A stretch of DNA of 64,000 bases from Pagrus major (GCF_040436345.1 NC_133223.1:28552910-28616909), one strand, 5' to 3'; shown: positions 9,546 to 21,375, counted from the stretch's first letter. Notes: generated from the letters alone by a model not told the origin. Numbers and translations: made by a program.

Positions 9546-10988
9546 CAGTGGCAGGACAGGGAGTGCAGTGCTACAAGTGCAACGAGCTTGTGGAGGGAGA
9601 AAAATTCTCTGAACACCTCTCTGACCACCATACAGAGGAGATGTGTGACACCTGTGGGGCCAAGGTGCAGGGTACTGTTGGTCTTCTAAACCACATCCAA
9701 CTGGCTCACTATTCAGCATTCATCATGCCATCACCGCAGAAACCAACACCATCACCGCAAAGGCCAACACTACCACCACCGAAGCCATCGCCATCTCTGC
9801 TCCCTCCTTCAAGTAGCTCTGCCACGCCACACCACACTGCAACTCCACTTAAACCTTCTTCAATTCATTGGAAAGGTTTTCTTCCTGAACAGTTTCGTAA
9901 AGTAATCCAGGAAGCCGATCAGGTGTGGATTGCTAAGTGCCTCTATGAGCCTACAGGCCAGCTGAAACAAAAAAAATCAAGGCCTGCTGGTTTCACCCAC
10001 CACTGGAGCCCAAACCATCTCCTCCTGAGCCTGGGTGGTACTACCGGCAGAGGATGTTCATCTGGGCACCAATGAGGATGTGGGGGATTCCACTTAAATG
10101 CCCACAGTGTTCCCGGAAAATGAACAGCTCCGGCATCTACAGGAAGGTCAGGGAAGTGATCGATGCGGATAGCCGCTATTATCTAGTGGGAGGGGACTAT
10201 CAACGTTGCAGCAAGTGCTCTCAGCCGGTCTGCCCATGGAGCCAGGATATGCTCTCCCAGCTGGATGTGGCACACAGGAGCCTGTTCCCCGCTGTCCTCA
10301 CAACACAGCTGGCTCTGGACAGAAAATGTATGTCTTTCCTGAAGCCGAGGACCAGTGGTAACAGTTCCTCCTACCTCCAGTCTGCAATAGAGGAAGCGCA
10401 CAGCGAGGAGTGGGCACGTCAGACCATCTGCTACCTTTCAGACTGTGAGCGGCATATGAAGATGGCTACCTTCGTCCCCTCTGCAGCTGTCCATCTTCCT
10501 CCACCACCCTTCAGGCCCCTTCCACTTGCCCAATGGTTTGAGACGGTCCACTCCAACGACATCCTCAGCCATCTGGATGAGATGAAGGGAGTGATCACTT
10601 CTACCTATGGTAGAGTTCTAAAGATGGATTCAACAAAGAAGGTTAGGGTTTCAACAGTAAAAAATATAGAAAATAGAACATGTACAATTACAACAAAACA
10701 GGAAATGGGTTTACTTCTCAGTGGGGCAATGTCTTCAGCTTGTTTTTGAAAGTAGTGTTTGTTTTACAGATCACCAAGAAGCTGGCTGGTGGGATCGGGG
10801 ACAGTGCTGCATGGATGACAAACATCGGCAACGAGTTTGGCCAGGTTCTGAACTCTGTTCTGACGACGGGTGAAGGTGCAGGGTTGGAAGAGTTGTGCCA
10901 AGGCATCGTCACTCGCTACAAGAATGCGGGCCAAGCTGAACCTGAGGTCATCTATGTCGATCTATGTGTTTATTTGTATTTTTGTTAC

Positions 10989-11171
10989 GCTCCACTACTT
11001 CCTGAATTGAAGGCAGCTCCTTTATTTCCTGTCTTACAATATTGGACAGACTGATTAATCCAGGTGTGACTGAGTAGTCACAATGATCAGTCACACCTGG
11101 ATTAATCAGTCTGTCCAATATTGTAAGACAGGAAATAAAGGAGCTGCCTTAAGTTCAGGAAGTAGTGGAGC
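10989..11171. repeat. Near-perfect 85-bp inverted repeat (hairpin, MITE-like)
   Basis: The left arm 10989-11073 and right arm 11087-11171 are reverse complements with two mismatches in 85 bp, separated by a 13-nt loop. It lies just 3' of the third exon of the DUF6729 gene, where the conserved PEVIYVD block ends. The arms carry no gene and no clear longer target duplication. The high arm identity points to a recent origin or to ongoing correction of the arms. Confidence 0.93.
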
Positions 11172-12177
11172 TGTGCATAGAGTCCATTGGGCAGCGCCCG
11201 AGTTGGTGTAACCACACACAGGTGTTCTGGTCTATGTAATTATCAATGGTTGTTTTTCACAGGTGTGTCTTCTGTGGTTAAACTCTTTCACCCATGAAGG
11301 TCTGCAGTGCGCTTGGACAGCTTCCATTTTATGCGACGCTTTAACTGCATCCTCACTACAGAACACCACCCTCTGTATGGCATTTTTTGCCCGAAGCTTT
11401 CCTCCTGCATCTTTGAATGTGACCAGGAGGATGTGCAATGCCTGAAGGAGGCCAAGAGAGCGGAGTGGAAGAGCAGCCACAGCGGACATGCTCCCACTGA
11501 GGAACAACTCATGGCCACCATCAGCCCAGGGGAGCTGAAGAGGCACTGCAGAAGGAGGATACGTGGAGTGGAAGAGATTCGGAGCATGATTTCAGGGCTG
11601 CTGGAGTCAGTGTGGGAGCTGACGGACACCACAGGGCTGCTTCTGGTGAACCATGACAGCATGCGCCATGTTTGGGAGGTGCAGCAGAAGCACCTGGAGT
11701 GCCTCCAAGACCCTGCAGGTGTTAAACTGTACACAAAGGTGGGGACACTGCAGAAGGGCGGCAAAGAGCTGGACATCCTTAGGAGTGGTAGGGGGTCCTC
11801 CTCCCTGGAGTGTTTTCACCGACACCAGTGTGCTTTCATTCCAGGTACATTTGCATCAAGACACACTGTATTGTATGTCTTTTTTTTTTATGTTCTTTTC
11901 TATGTTATGACAGAGAATGTGTTGTAATTATTCAAAATAACACAATTACCACTGTCAGGTATTCATATGTATTCACTTTACAATAATGGTTGACTGAACA
12001 GAGTATTTTGTTTCTTAGGCTGGCGATGCAATGCAGTGCACATGCAAATGTACATGCTGGAGGGAGCATCAAGGTGGAACATGGGCCGGGCCAAGGAGGC
12101 AGTAGCTGTGGAGGGGGCCTCAACCCTCAGAACCTTCGATGTCCAATTGATGTCTCACCTCAACAACATGAGCCAGC

Positions 12178-12259
12178 AGGTCCTTGGTTGAGTGGTTAAG
12201 GCAATGGACTAGAAATCCATTGGGGTCTCCCCACGCAGGTTTGAATCCTGCTGACAACG
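12178..12259 (+). pseudogene. tRNA-Ser(AGA) remnant, copy 3
   Basis: From 12185 the sequence follows the tRNA-Ser(AGA) genes: TGGTTGAGTGGTTAAGG, anticodon loop CTAGAAA, variable arm, box B GGTTTGAATCC. It has several substitutions, and the 5' acceptor half is replaced by DUF6729 coding sequence. The 3' acceptor strand TGACAAC therefore has no partner, and the tRNA cannot fold. Its 3' flank begins attcgttttta, as in copies 1 and 2. Confidence 0.85.
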
Positions 12260-12785
12260 ATTCGTTTTTATTTATTTTTTTTAAATTGTATTTATTATTA
12301 TTATTATTATTATTATATGATGCCACCACAACACCAATAGAAGTCAATATAGGAGTTAGATCTACATTTTCTTTTCTGCACTCCTTTGGCCATGAACAAA
12401 ATTCTCTACTATTCCTTTTTTCCCTCCTTTAGCCTCGATGTTATACAGTTCCCTTTCCTTCTTTTTTTTTGTTTCTTGTTTTTGTTTTGTCTTGTTTTGT
12501 TTTGTTAGTTTGTCTGTTTATGTAGGCCACTTTGCTTTTCAAATCACATGCTGGGATGTGAAAATGATAAATGTGCTGCCTGCTTTTTGAATTCCCATGA
12601 TATTTTGTTTGTTCCTACTGTTTTATGATTTAATGATTAATCCATATAGATAATTATAATTGTTTATCTATCATTATGGAGTGCAGGCAGCATGGTGAGT
12701 TTGTTAAAAAAAATGTTTTGTTTCGTTCTGTATTTGTAAATAAATAAATAGAAAAAAAATATATAAAAAAAAACGATTCGTTTTT
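12256..12785 (+). mobile_element. Retroposed insert behind tRNA-Ser copy 3 with 14-bp target duplication
   Basis: The bases acgattcgttttta occur at 12256-12269 and again at about 12772-12785, enclosing about 500 bp that ends in an A-rich tail (aataaataaatagaaaaaaa, then further A-rich DNA). The second copy continues as gtcgagaggataccagag, which is the empty-site flank seen behind tRNA copy 1 (5111 onward). This is the classic layout of a + strand poly(A) retroposon with its target-site duplication. The first 400 bp are paralogous to 7239-7575. Confidence 0.75.
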
Positions 12786-12804
12786 AGTCGAGAGGATACC
12801 AGAG

Positions 12805-14126
12805 TTAAAGGAACTTGGGGCAGGATCTGTGAAATTATAAACATGCATTTTAAGATTTTTAATGCTAATGGGTGATGAAGCGTTCAAAACCAAAAAGAAT
12901 GAGTCCACCCACGTATCTCTCCATTGCCTTGAACAGGCTGTGTGCTGCATAATGTACTGCAATTCGGGCTCGAATTTCCCGCGCAGTCCTGCGCACGTGA
13001 CGTCAGATGACACTGAATGCGCGTCCTCGACCGGCTTTCGACTTGGATACAGGAAGTAAACAAACGCGGCGGACCCAAACTAGTGTTTGGGTAGTAATGG
13101 ATTCTGCTACAGCCAGCAAACGACCCACCATCACACAAAGTCCACTAAAAAGTCATACTAAGAAGAAAACAAAGGTTTTATCAACGGCATGTCGTGAGTC
13201 GAAACAAAATTACGAGCAAAGCGGGCTGGCACCTGAATATACATCGGATACGTGTTGGACTCATGGAGGCAGCTTCAACTTGATTCGGGACTGAAAATAG
13301 ATGCTGACTGGCTCATTTCCTAGTAACCAGGTAAGAAAACATTACAGGTCATGTTTAGAGCTTGATTTGAAAATCATATGAGATCACCGAGGACTCGAGT
13401 GACCTAACGTGCAAAGTAGCGTTAGCTGCAAACACGTAACTTAGTCCACCGCTGTGTAACACTGAATAGTTACAGACTGCGCATTTTCCACGGTCCTTTA
13501 GTCTGAAACCGAATAGTTAGAAATATGTCCCTTTATATATGGGACCGAGAGCCGGACCTGTTATCCGGGATGTGACGTTAGCAGCTGGCTGTAGCCACAG
13601 GCTAACGGTTTGTTTGTGTCTGTGTAGCAACATTAGCCGCTAACACACAGCAATCCCGTATCAGAGACGATCTCTCTGTCCCCCGATATGCCGTCTTTGC
13701 TTTCGCCCGTGCCTTTCAGACTGCATCAACCGTAACTGTAAATCGCTGCGCTTGTGTGTCGCTACACACAGTGAGCAGCTTCCCGGCTGCTTCATGTGTA
13801 GAGGATAAGACCAACGCAAAGGGGAAGCCTCCTGCGTCAGGTATCGACGCGAGTGGCACTTGACCAAGCTTTTTTTTTTTTTATAAACACTTTATTGAAC
13901 AACTTTCAGTTACAGTCATAACATTGACTTGGAAAATACAAAACAAGTCTGGCATCTCACATTAAGGCACTTGAGTCAACGAATAGGGATGAGACGGCAT
14001 CAGCTGCACTGCTGTGAAGAGTTCATGCGCGCTCCCACGCCGGCTCGGCTGATGGCTGCAGTTACCCTAACGGCCGCAGAGTCACTATTGAGTCTTATTT
14101 CTTGATCCTGCCCCAAGTCCCTTTAA
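12805..14126. mobile_element. TTAA-bounded DNA transposon with 19-bp inverted ends
   Basis: Left end TTAA at 12805 followed by aggaacttggggcaggatc; right end gatcctgccccaagtccct followed by TTAA at 14123-14126. The ends are inverted repeats with one mismatch, and TTAA is duplicated, as in piggyBac- and Kolobok-type elements. Inside is a CpG-rich stretch with cacgtgacgtca at about 12994 and a 95-codon ORF (13007-13294; MDSATASKRPTITQSPLKSH, later SGLAPEYTSD) followed by gtaaga. On the - strand, an AATAAA-plus-A-run (13870-13900) resembles a retroposed 3' end. I see no recognisable transposase, so the copy is probably non-autonomous. Confidence 0.7.
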
Positions 14127-15695
14127 TTTGCATATCAAAAGTATTATCTGGGCTAATAGCTATATCTATTATCTATTATAATACATTAAAAAAATGTGCT
14201 TTGGCTCTGATGCTGCATGCAATCTGCAAAGTAACTAGTTACTAAAGTAATCAAATACAAGTAGTGAGTATAAAGTTAAATATGAGCCTCCAAAATGTAG
14301 GTAGTGTACAAATGTGGTAGGAGTATAACGAAGAAGAAAATGGAAATGTAAAGTGAGTAAAGTACCACAAAATTGGTCTTCAGAACCGTACTCGAGTAAA
14401 TGTACTTAGTTACATTCATCACTAGAAGTAATTAAGTCACAGGAAAAACTATGTTTTCATTTAGGCCTCTTCTTGGTGTTGGTGTTTTGTTTTTTTTCCC
14501 TCAGGACCTCAGAAGAGAAGGAGTCTATTACATATGGAGGACCAAAACTGCCAAAATCAAAAATCAATCGATAAATAAATACGCATTAAATGCACCAAAA
14601 TAATATAATAACAAAAATAATTCCCTAATTTATTTATGTTCCCATTTGTTTTAGCAATTTATTCATTAAATTAATTATTTTATTTATTTATTTGTTTGTT
14701 TACACATTTACTTATTTGTTTATTATCTTGAAAAATCCAAACAATCACAAATAAATGCAGCACTAAATGCTAAATAAATACATTTTAGAATGAATAAATT
14801 ACTACATAAAATGAAAAATTAGATGAGAAAGTAAATAAATAATTAATATAATTAATATAAATGTAAATAAATACAGAAAGAAATTCAAACAGAAATATGA
14901 AGTGATGTCATATTTAATATTTTATACATTAATTTATGCCTACATTTATTTATAATATTTTTGGCCTATAATTTAACAATTGAGCCTTTAATGAATGAAT
15001 GAATTAATTTATGTTTGATATTGGCGGATTCAATCGCAGTTTCAACTGGAATATGACCTCTTTTACTAAAACAATGAATTTCTTCATTTTTATTCAACCA
15101 GCTTAACGAACACCACCTACGAGCCACAGAATAAGTTAATCCATGTATTTATGTTTAGCCTTGAGCAAGGACAACGTGCACATTCCTCCCGTGTTCCACA
15201 TGATTTAATGTTTTTCAAAACATGAAAGTCACATTGCTATTAGGAGCACCACAAGACTTTTCTAATAAGGGAAAAGATCATAGTTCATATATGAGGTTCT
15301 CATGTGGAACTGGGGTCACTCACGGGTCATTCTGGCAGACTTGAAATATGTTCCCAGCCTGTTTTTAATGGACCGGTAGGCCTACAGCACCGGCGTGTGT
15401 TTGTTTGTCTGAAGGGCAGATCCTCCGTCTTTTATTAACTTCAAACACGTATAAATGTCAGCCCGCCTTTGCCAAGTTTAACCCAGTAACTTCAGGCAAT
15501 GATGTATCGATGATTGAGTGATTATGCCGGCATAAACACAAAAGCCTGAGTGCGATGAATCTCATTTTAAAAAAGCAGCACCGAGAGCTCCTCTTTTCTC
15601 CTTCACCTGCAGCAACAGTCTTGTACTAGACCTCCTCAAACATATTAGGAGGAGTCTGTGAAATCCCCAATGGAGAGGATGATGCAGAGAAAAAC
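14127..15695. repeat. AT-rich intergenic DNA with an inverted MITE copy
   Basis: 14216-14426 is an inverted copy of the 'gtacttagttacattc' family and ends catcac. 14540-15010 is AT-rich DNA made of ATAAATA/TTTATTT words like those at 4540-4780 and 5286-5390. I see no gene in 15010-15695. Confidence 0.5.
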
Positions 15696-16085
15696 ACCTA
15701 CAACAGAATGCTGTTTGTCTATTTCAGCTCAGCATTCATCACAATCACACCCATGAAGCTGATTGGAAAACCTCACTCTGGGCTTGAGTACAACACTCTG
15801 CACCTGCATATTGGACTTCCTCACAAACAGACTCCAGACAGTTCAGATTGGCCGTCAAGCCTCCTCCACTTTGGCGCTCATCACCGGAGCCCCCTACCGG
15901 CCTGTGTGCTCAGCCTCCTGTTTACATTGTACATCCATGACTGCACTCCCAGACATCAACTCTCTTGTCAAGTATGTGGACAACACCACCATCATCGGTC
16001 GCATTACAAAGGAAATCAGGAAAACAACAATCTTGCAGAGTGGTGCACAAAGAACAATCTACTGCTGCAAACGTTGAGCAATAAA
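15696..16085 (+). mobile_element. LINE reverse-transcriptase fragment
   Basis: Two overlapping + frames give pieces of a fish LINE reverse transcriptase: RMLFVYFSSAFITITPMKL, then STTLCTCILDFLTNRLQTVQ, LPDINSLVKYVDNTTIIGR and NLAEWCTKNNLLL. The active-site motif normally FADD/YADD reads YVDN here, so catalysis would be lost, and the frame shifts several times. Both the N-terminal endonuclease and the C-terminal end are missing. It is a short dead fragment. Confidence 0.75.
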
Positions 16086-19000
16086 CGTTTACCAATGTGA
16101 AAAAACGTTTCTTTTTAGGACTTATTTCCTCCACCAAGGAGGTTATGTTTTTCTTAAATTACTAATTTGTGCTCTCAATTTACTGTTGATGCTCTTAATG
16201 TTGTTTCTGGTGTGAGACAGACATTTTCAAGCTGTCTCTCATCATGTTTTTTGCGCATAGCGCATCATGATCACTGGTCACTGAGCTGATGCTGATCCTG
16301 GGCCTCCATGTGGGAAATTGCCACCTGTTGTTTACACTGACAGGCAGAGTTCCCGTCATTGGTCAGAGAGGACGCAGTGTTGATGGCTGACATGATTTGC
16401 CCTTTAAAATATATAAATTATTTTTACAAAGTTATGCAAAGTTCCTTGGATAGTGGAGTTTTCTTTTTACTTTGTGCCGATCACTCACGTGCTGCTGGAC
16501 ACAAAAAGACACTTTGCAGTAGGACAAACGCATGGATATTATTTCACATACAATCAGTAACTGTGTCCCTACTTGTCTGGCTATGATATTCAGGCATCAT
16601 GTAACTCGTTCATGACCTGACCCGACATCCAGATATCTGATGTCACACTCTGTCAGGCTACAATATGACCTGATATAATTCAAATTCATGTTTTTTCGGG
16701 GGTGATGCAGCAGAACTCGTTCAGCGTCTGGACTTATTACACTCATTCTGTTACATGTCTCTTCATGTCACTGTGTATGGGAAACACACACTTCATGTAG
16801 CTTTCTCTTCTGCACGTCGGCGAGCACTGAACCTCAGTTCACGGTATTAACACACGTTTTGATATTTGACTGTACGCTCTGTTGGAACAGCTGTCACGAT
16901 TAAAACGTCTCCAACAGGACTGGACACGCAACTCCCCATCGTGTAATTGGTTTTCATTTATGACTGTCATATCTGATTTCATGCATGTCAGGCTACAACA
17001 TCAACTCATCTAATATACTGTATAGTTATCTTAAGTTGTATTTGCCAATTGACCAAACATTGTAGTGATTTCTAAGGCAAAGTACTGTTTCAGAATGATA
17101 TATCATCTATGTCAGGTTCATGATGATAAATGATCTCAGGTGAACATTTGAGTCAGCGATGTTTCATTCGACTCAATAAAAGTCGCGTTTCTTCTATGAT
17201 TGGTCTGAAATTTGCACAGTTAACTTGATTAATCTCTCAATATTTCTGAAGTCAATCTTTTAGGTGTCCCTTGTGTGTGTTTTCAACCATTTCAGACGGT
17301 TACAGCTCAGTGAAAAGTGGTATCTTCTTACTAACGCATACTGTAAATATAATAATTTTGATAAACTCAAATATCAGATTCAACCTCCCTACACACACCA
17401 CCACCCTAACAATTGCACGATGTCCCTTCTAAATTATAAATAGCAATCAAGTCGCTGCTGCTGTGCCGCATGCATCGACATGCCCATTCTTAATTTCATG
17501 TATTGTTCCCGCTGCTGTGCGAAGCCTCCAGGTATTTAATAATTAATAATTGAGACATTGGTCGGTGACATGCGAACGTAGAGGTCTGTGTGTTTGTTTG
17601 CATGCCTCCACTAACTTCTTTATAGAGTTTGAAGATGGAACGTAGGGGAAAAAAAGAAAGTCCTACGTTTAGATGTTTTGTGTGCGGAGGCAGCAGTCAA
17701 CCTTTACTGCTACTGTATAGTTTACATTAAGGAGTGGCTTTGTGTGGCGAGAGAGCGAGACACGGCCTGATAGCAGCTGTCTCATGCCAAAAACAATACT
17801 AGGCACAAATTAGTAATTCAAGAGCATTAATTATTAACCCGTGAGCACGATTTAGTCATTTGAGAAGCACGGATACGTTTTTGTTTTTCTCAATGACACC
17901 CCCCGTGCTTCATACCCTGCAGTTCATCCCCTTGGCACACACCTCTTTTTGTGTATACTCGTCTGTGTGTCTGCTCAGTACCCAGCAGACCCAGTCAGTG
18001 TAATCCTGTGAGTTTCCTGTCTTCTCCTGCTCGTTTCGGCTCAAATCCAGTGGGCCCGAGGCCAGGGAGGAGTGGGAAGGACACTTCTGTGAATGTCTGA
18101 GTATCTGCTCTCATCTGAGGTCGAAGAATGTGGTGAATGCTATCATTAATGGACAGAGAGTTCATCCCACAGTGGACTTTGCTGTGCGTACTTCAGAGGA
18201 AAGTTTGAACGACACGTGACACACAGAGGGAAGTTGCTTTAAAAAAAGTTAAGCGTAGTCGGCTGCCAAAAGCAAAGAAATCCCACTTTGCTTCCAGAAA
18301 TAAAAGGAAGGCTTCTGCCATCTGTGGTTGTACCATTTGCTGCTACTACTTGGGATTTGCATGATCAAGTTCAAACAGAGTTTGTACAAGTAACAGCTTG
18401 CGAGGGGTGCCTGGTGGAGGAACATACTGTACCAGTGTTAAAGCTTAGATCCAACTTCAAATTGAATGTTAGTCTTTTAAGAAATTCAATGTTGACATGA
18501 AACTGCTGCCAACAGTTCAGTCTGACATTACTGTCATTTTACAGTGTCCCTGCTGCCTCAAGTTCAAGGGTCTACCTGCAGACCTCATCTGGGGACTCAA
18601 AAGTACCGCCACAGAAGTATCAAGGCAATACATGTTATTAGTAAGATAGACAGAAAGTTTGATGTTAGTCAGCTAATGTGCTGTTAAAGATTAGCCTGTT
18701 GTATCTTCTGAAATTATGTTTGTTTCCACAGTTTGGTACCGTTACCTTCTAAAAACAGTGAGGATGTCCGCCTGTCCAGCCCAGAGACACTCTGGCAGCG
18801 AAGAGCAGTTTCAGAAGACATGTGACCCCGAGCAGCCTGGGAAGGAGGCTCGAAGTGGTCGGTGTGTTTACTAGGAGAACTACAGCTCATAAACCGCCAC
18901 AACAAAAAACAAAAAATTCGCAGGGCAGCCCAGTCACCGGGATATAATGTTAGCAGTAAACGTTTCTGCAAACTACGTGTGTCGAAGTTAGAACGTGTCA

Positions 19001-20442
19001 TGGACATAGAAAAAGAGAAATACCATAGCTACACTATGAGTTGACAGTTTAAGTCAAGCGTAGATAATAACAGAGGGATCCAGTATAACATGTTTTAAAA
19101 TGCATCTTTCCTTTCTGTTAAAAAGACAGACAGTGCATCCGTCCAATCAGCAACGATCCTTGTCGGCAGAACGTACAGTACCTACGTTTTCTGTAAGCCA
19201 TTAATGTCAATGTGATTTCTTATTTGTTGTTGTGTTTTTCTACTTGCTGTTGTGATTTGCACTTCAGGGCCACCATACAACTGTATGTGTTGTGAATGTC
19301 TACCCCTTGTCATGATCTAATGTACGAGTGAAAGTGTGGCCATACAATGATGATCCCTGCGATCAATCTCAGATGGGTTGGGTTTGTACAAATACACTTA
19401 AACTAATCTGTTTTCATCACGACAGCCAGTTCACACAGATGTAATTCCCTGCACACATTCCCAACCCAACACTGAGCAGATAAGCACTTAGCTTTGGAAT
19501 CTGACACTTATCTTTGAAATGCATAGCTCCTCATGTCGCTCCTTACCATTTAGGAAAGCATGTTTGAACATGCCGTCTTATTTTCCAGGGCATTGGAAAA
19601 TGGAAAATGTCGAATACTGAATAATCATTTTTCTCTCTGTCGGTGGTGTGGAGAGAAACACCTGTGATGAATGAAATAACAGCAAAGTCAAACCATTTTT
19701 GCTCGGAGGCACGCGGCTGCCTTTCAGGAATCCGCACTTTGAGAACCTTCAGGCTGAATGAACGGCCACGAGAGCCCTCGCATCGATTTAACAATCAACA
19801 AACTGCACCTCAACTCCGTCGCCAGGGAAGGCTTGGCAAATTGGTCTGAAAATTGATGGTGTTGGACACATCAACATACACACTCACATGAACAAACAAA
19901 CATACCTCACATTTTGAAGGTGTGTAAAGCTCAACACCTTGAAAATTGGTCCATTAGCCTCACAATTGATAGCATCAAAGAAATGACATACCGCAGAAAA
20001 CACATACGCACTCCTGTGGTAACGTACAAGGCCACCTTTAAGTGAGCGTGTGTTAGACACACGCTGGGCTGTGAAAAAGGGTCATTTAAAGATTCATCGC
20101 CATCTGTTTTGGTCCCAGCACGCCATTTTCCCCTCTGTGGGGGCCTTTGATTTAGCGACAAAAGGGTACCGTTGCTTCCTTTTTTCCCACTGCGCCACCA
20201 GACATCCAGTCTGAGCCGGTTATAGAAAATGAAACACTGCCGGGCATCCATCATATCATCACAGGTATGACCACCTGTGTGGGACTGTTGATGGTAATCA
20301 CAGTCATTAGGGGTCCCATTTAAACACTGATCAGTGAACCTGTTTGTTGTCCCTTTGCAGATATCACATAACCAGGAGCGAACAAAACTGACTGAAATAT
20401 GAGGAAGCAGGTGGATGAATGGTTCTGAGGTCTGACCTTTGT
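16086..20442. other. Intergenic stretch without a recognised gene
   Basis: No ORF here has conserved-looking domains; the longest are about 60-107 codons and look accidental. A short inverted match exists between 16155-16173 and 17805-17823 (aattactaatttgtgc and its complement), which may bound an old element. The phrase ctccaccaaggaggttatg near 16128 is a common fish repeat word. Confidence 0.5.
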
Positions 20443-20810
20443 TTAAAGGAAAAGTTCACCCAAAAATGAGAATTCAAGCATTATCTACTCACTCCCATGC
20501 CGATGGAAAGTCGGGTGAAGATCTGTAGTCCAGCAAAACAGCGTTGCAGCATTCTCCTAAACAGGTGAAGTAGATAGGGACTTGTTTTTAAACATAAAGA
20601 ACAAAACGTGGAAATCTCTTGAGCTTGTGTTAATAACAGACCTTATTTTATGCATTTAACCAAAAACCCATTAAAAACACTCACCGACTTCGAGATGAGG
20701 GAACAGCAAGTGCAAAAATGCAAACTTATTTTCCGCGTCTTAAGACTAATCCCTGCAGCACTCTATTGCACATCATTGCCTCTGCTACTTCTCATTTAGC
20801 AAGATAGCTG
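20443..20810 (+). repeat. MITE with TTAAAGGAAAAGTTCACCC end
   Basis: Begins TTAA (20443-20446), then aggaaaagttcacccaaaaa, and continues with 'attatctactcactcccatg' and 'gggacttgttttta'. The same family lies at 27405-27545 in the cavin2 intron. The matching right end is not seen, so the copy is truncated. Confidence 0.6.
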
Positions 20811-21171
20811 TTACGACCCCGAAAGAAAGCTTGTGGCCCAGAGAGGTCCAGCATAATTACACAAGTCAAGGAGGTCCAAAATAGAAGAATTTTTTTTCAA
20901 CAGACAGAACATGACCATCAATCAAAAGTTAAACTTAACTAACTCTCCCCAACTAACTACAAACTGATGGGCCGGCAAAAAAGAACAAAAAAAGGGAAGC
21001 CACCTCGGTCCAACCCTTACAGGGCCGTCGAAACCGGGCTCGTCCCTCTACCCTACCCAAACATTCCCCAAACTAAACCCTACAACAGAAATAGCGCCAC
21101 AAAACTGAACCACCGGACCCAGCAGAAAAGGCAAAAGAACAAACGATCAAAGCTACATGTGGCCAGTCTGA

Positions 21172-21193
21172 GCTGCTGCTGCTACTGCTACTG

Positions 21194-21256
<63 letters not shown>
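21172..21256 (+). repeat. Composite CTG/CTA trinucleotide repeat
   Basis: About 28 triplets: CTG, then alternating CTG/CTA, a run of CTA, then about 11 CTG. It sits in a repeat-like segment (about 20810-21375) beginning tgttacgaccccgaaag, which looks like dispersed-repeat DNA of uncertain class. The 133-codon ORF across it (20967-21368) becomes runs of Cys and Tyr here and is not a believable gene. Confidence 0.9.
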
Positions 21257-21257
<1 letters not shown>

Positions 21258-21375
21258 CAGGCCAGGAGTGGGAAAGAGAAAGACTTGAGTCCCCTCCCCC
21301 TCTTTATTGACTCCTCAATCAGTCTGAGCAGGCTCACCTGGAGAGAGGGAGAAAACAACAGACCATGAGTAAGTG

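Larger units (their letters stand above)
9024..12187 (+). pseudogene. DUF6729-type C2H2-finger gene of mobile-element character, broken
   Basis: A multi-exon gene family repeated in fish genomes; its function is not known to me. Apparent exons are 9024-9227 (GKPDTYWKDICIKYAQGQYH, before gtaggt), about 9377-10641, 10770 to about 10950, 11263-11844 and 12019-12187. Visible parts: a Cys/His finger (CYKCNEL, HLSDHH, CDTCGAKV, HIQLAH; about 9569-9714), a proline-rich linker, then the DUF6729 signature (WFHPP, RMFIWAPMRMWGIPLKCPQC, VGGDYQRCSKC) and downstream conserved blocks (HSNDILSHLDEMKGVITSTYGR, AWMTNIGNEFGQVL, LDSFHFMRRF). The frame changes near an A-run at about 9970, and one or more stops interrupt conserved blocks (for example where a Trp is expected near 11294). 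A hairpin element sits near the exon 3 junction. Coding similarity stops at 12187, inside a tRNA-Ser-like sequence, so the C terminus is lost. It could be a domesticated gene that died or a DNA-transposon ORF. Confidence 0.65.

Noticed and set aside
16155-17823. Short inverted match suggesting a 1.67-kb element
   Set aside because: Only about 19 bp match, with no target duplication and no coding content between.
20967-21368. 133-codon frame with Cys and Tyr runs
   Set aside because: Produced by the CTG/CTA repeat. An LTR origin for the surrounding 20810-21375 was considered from its tgttacgacc start, but no partner end or coding part supports it.
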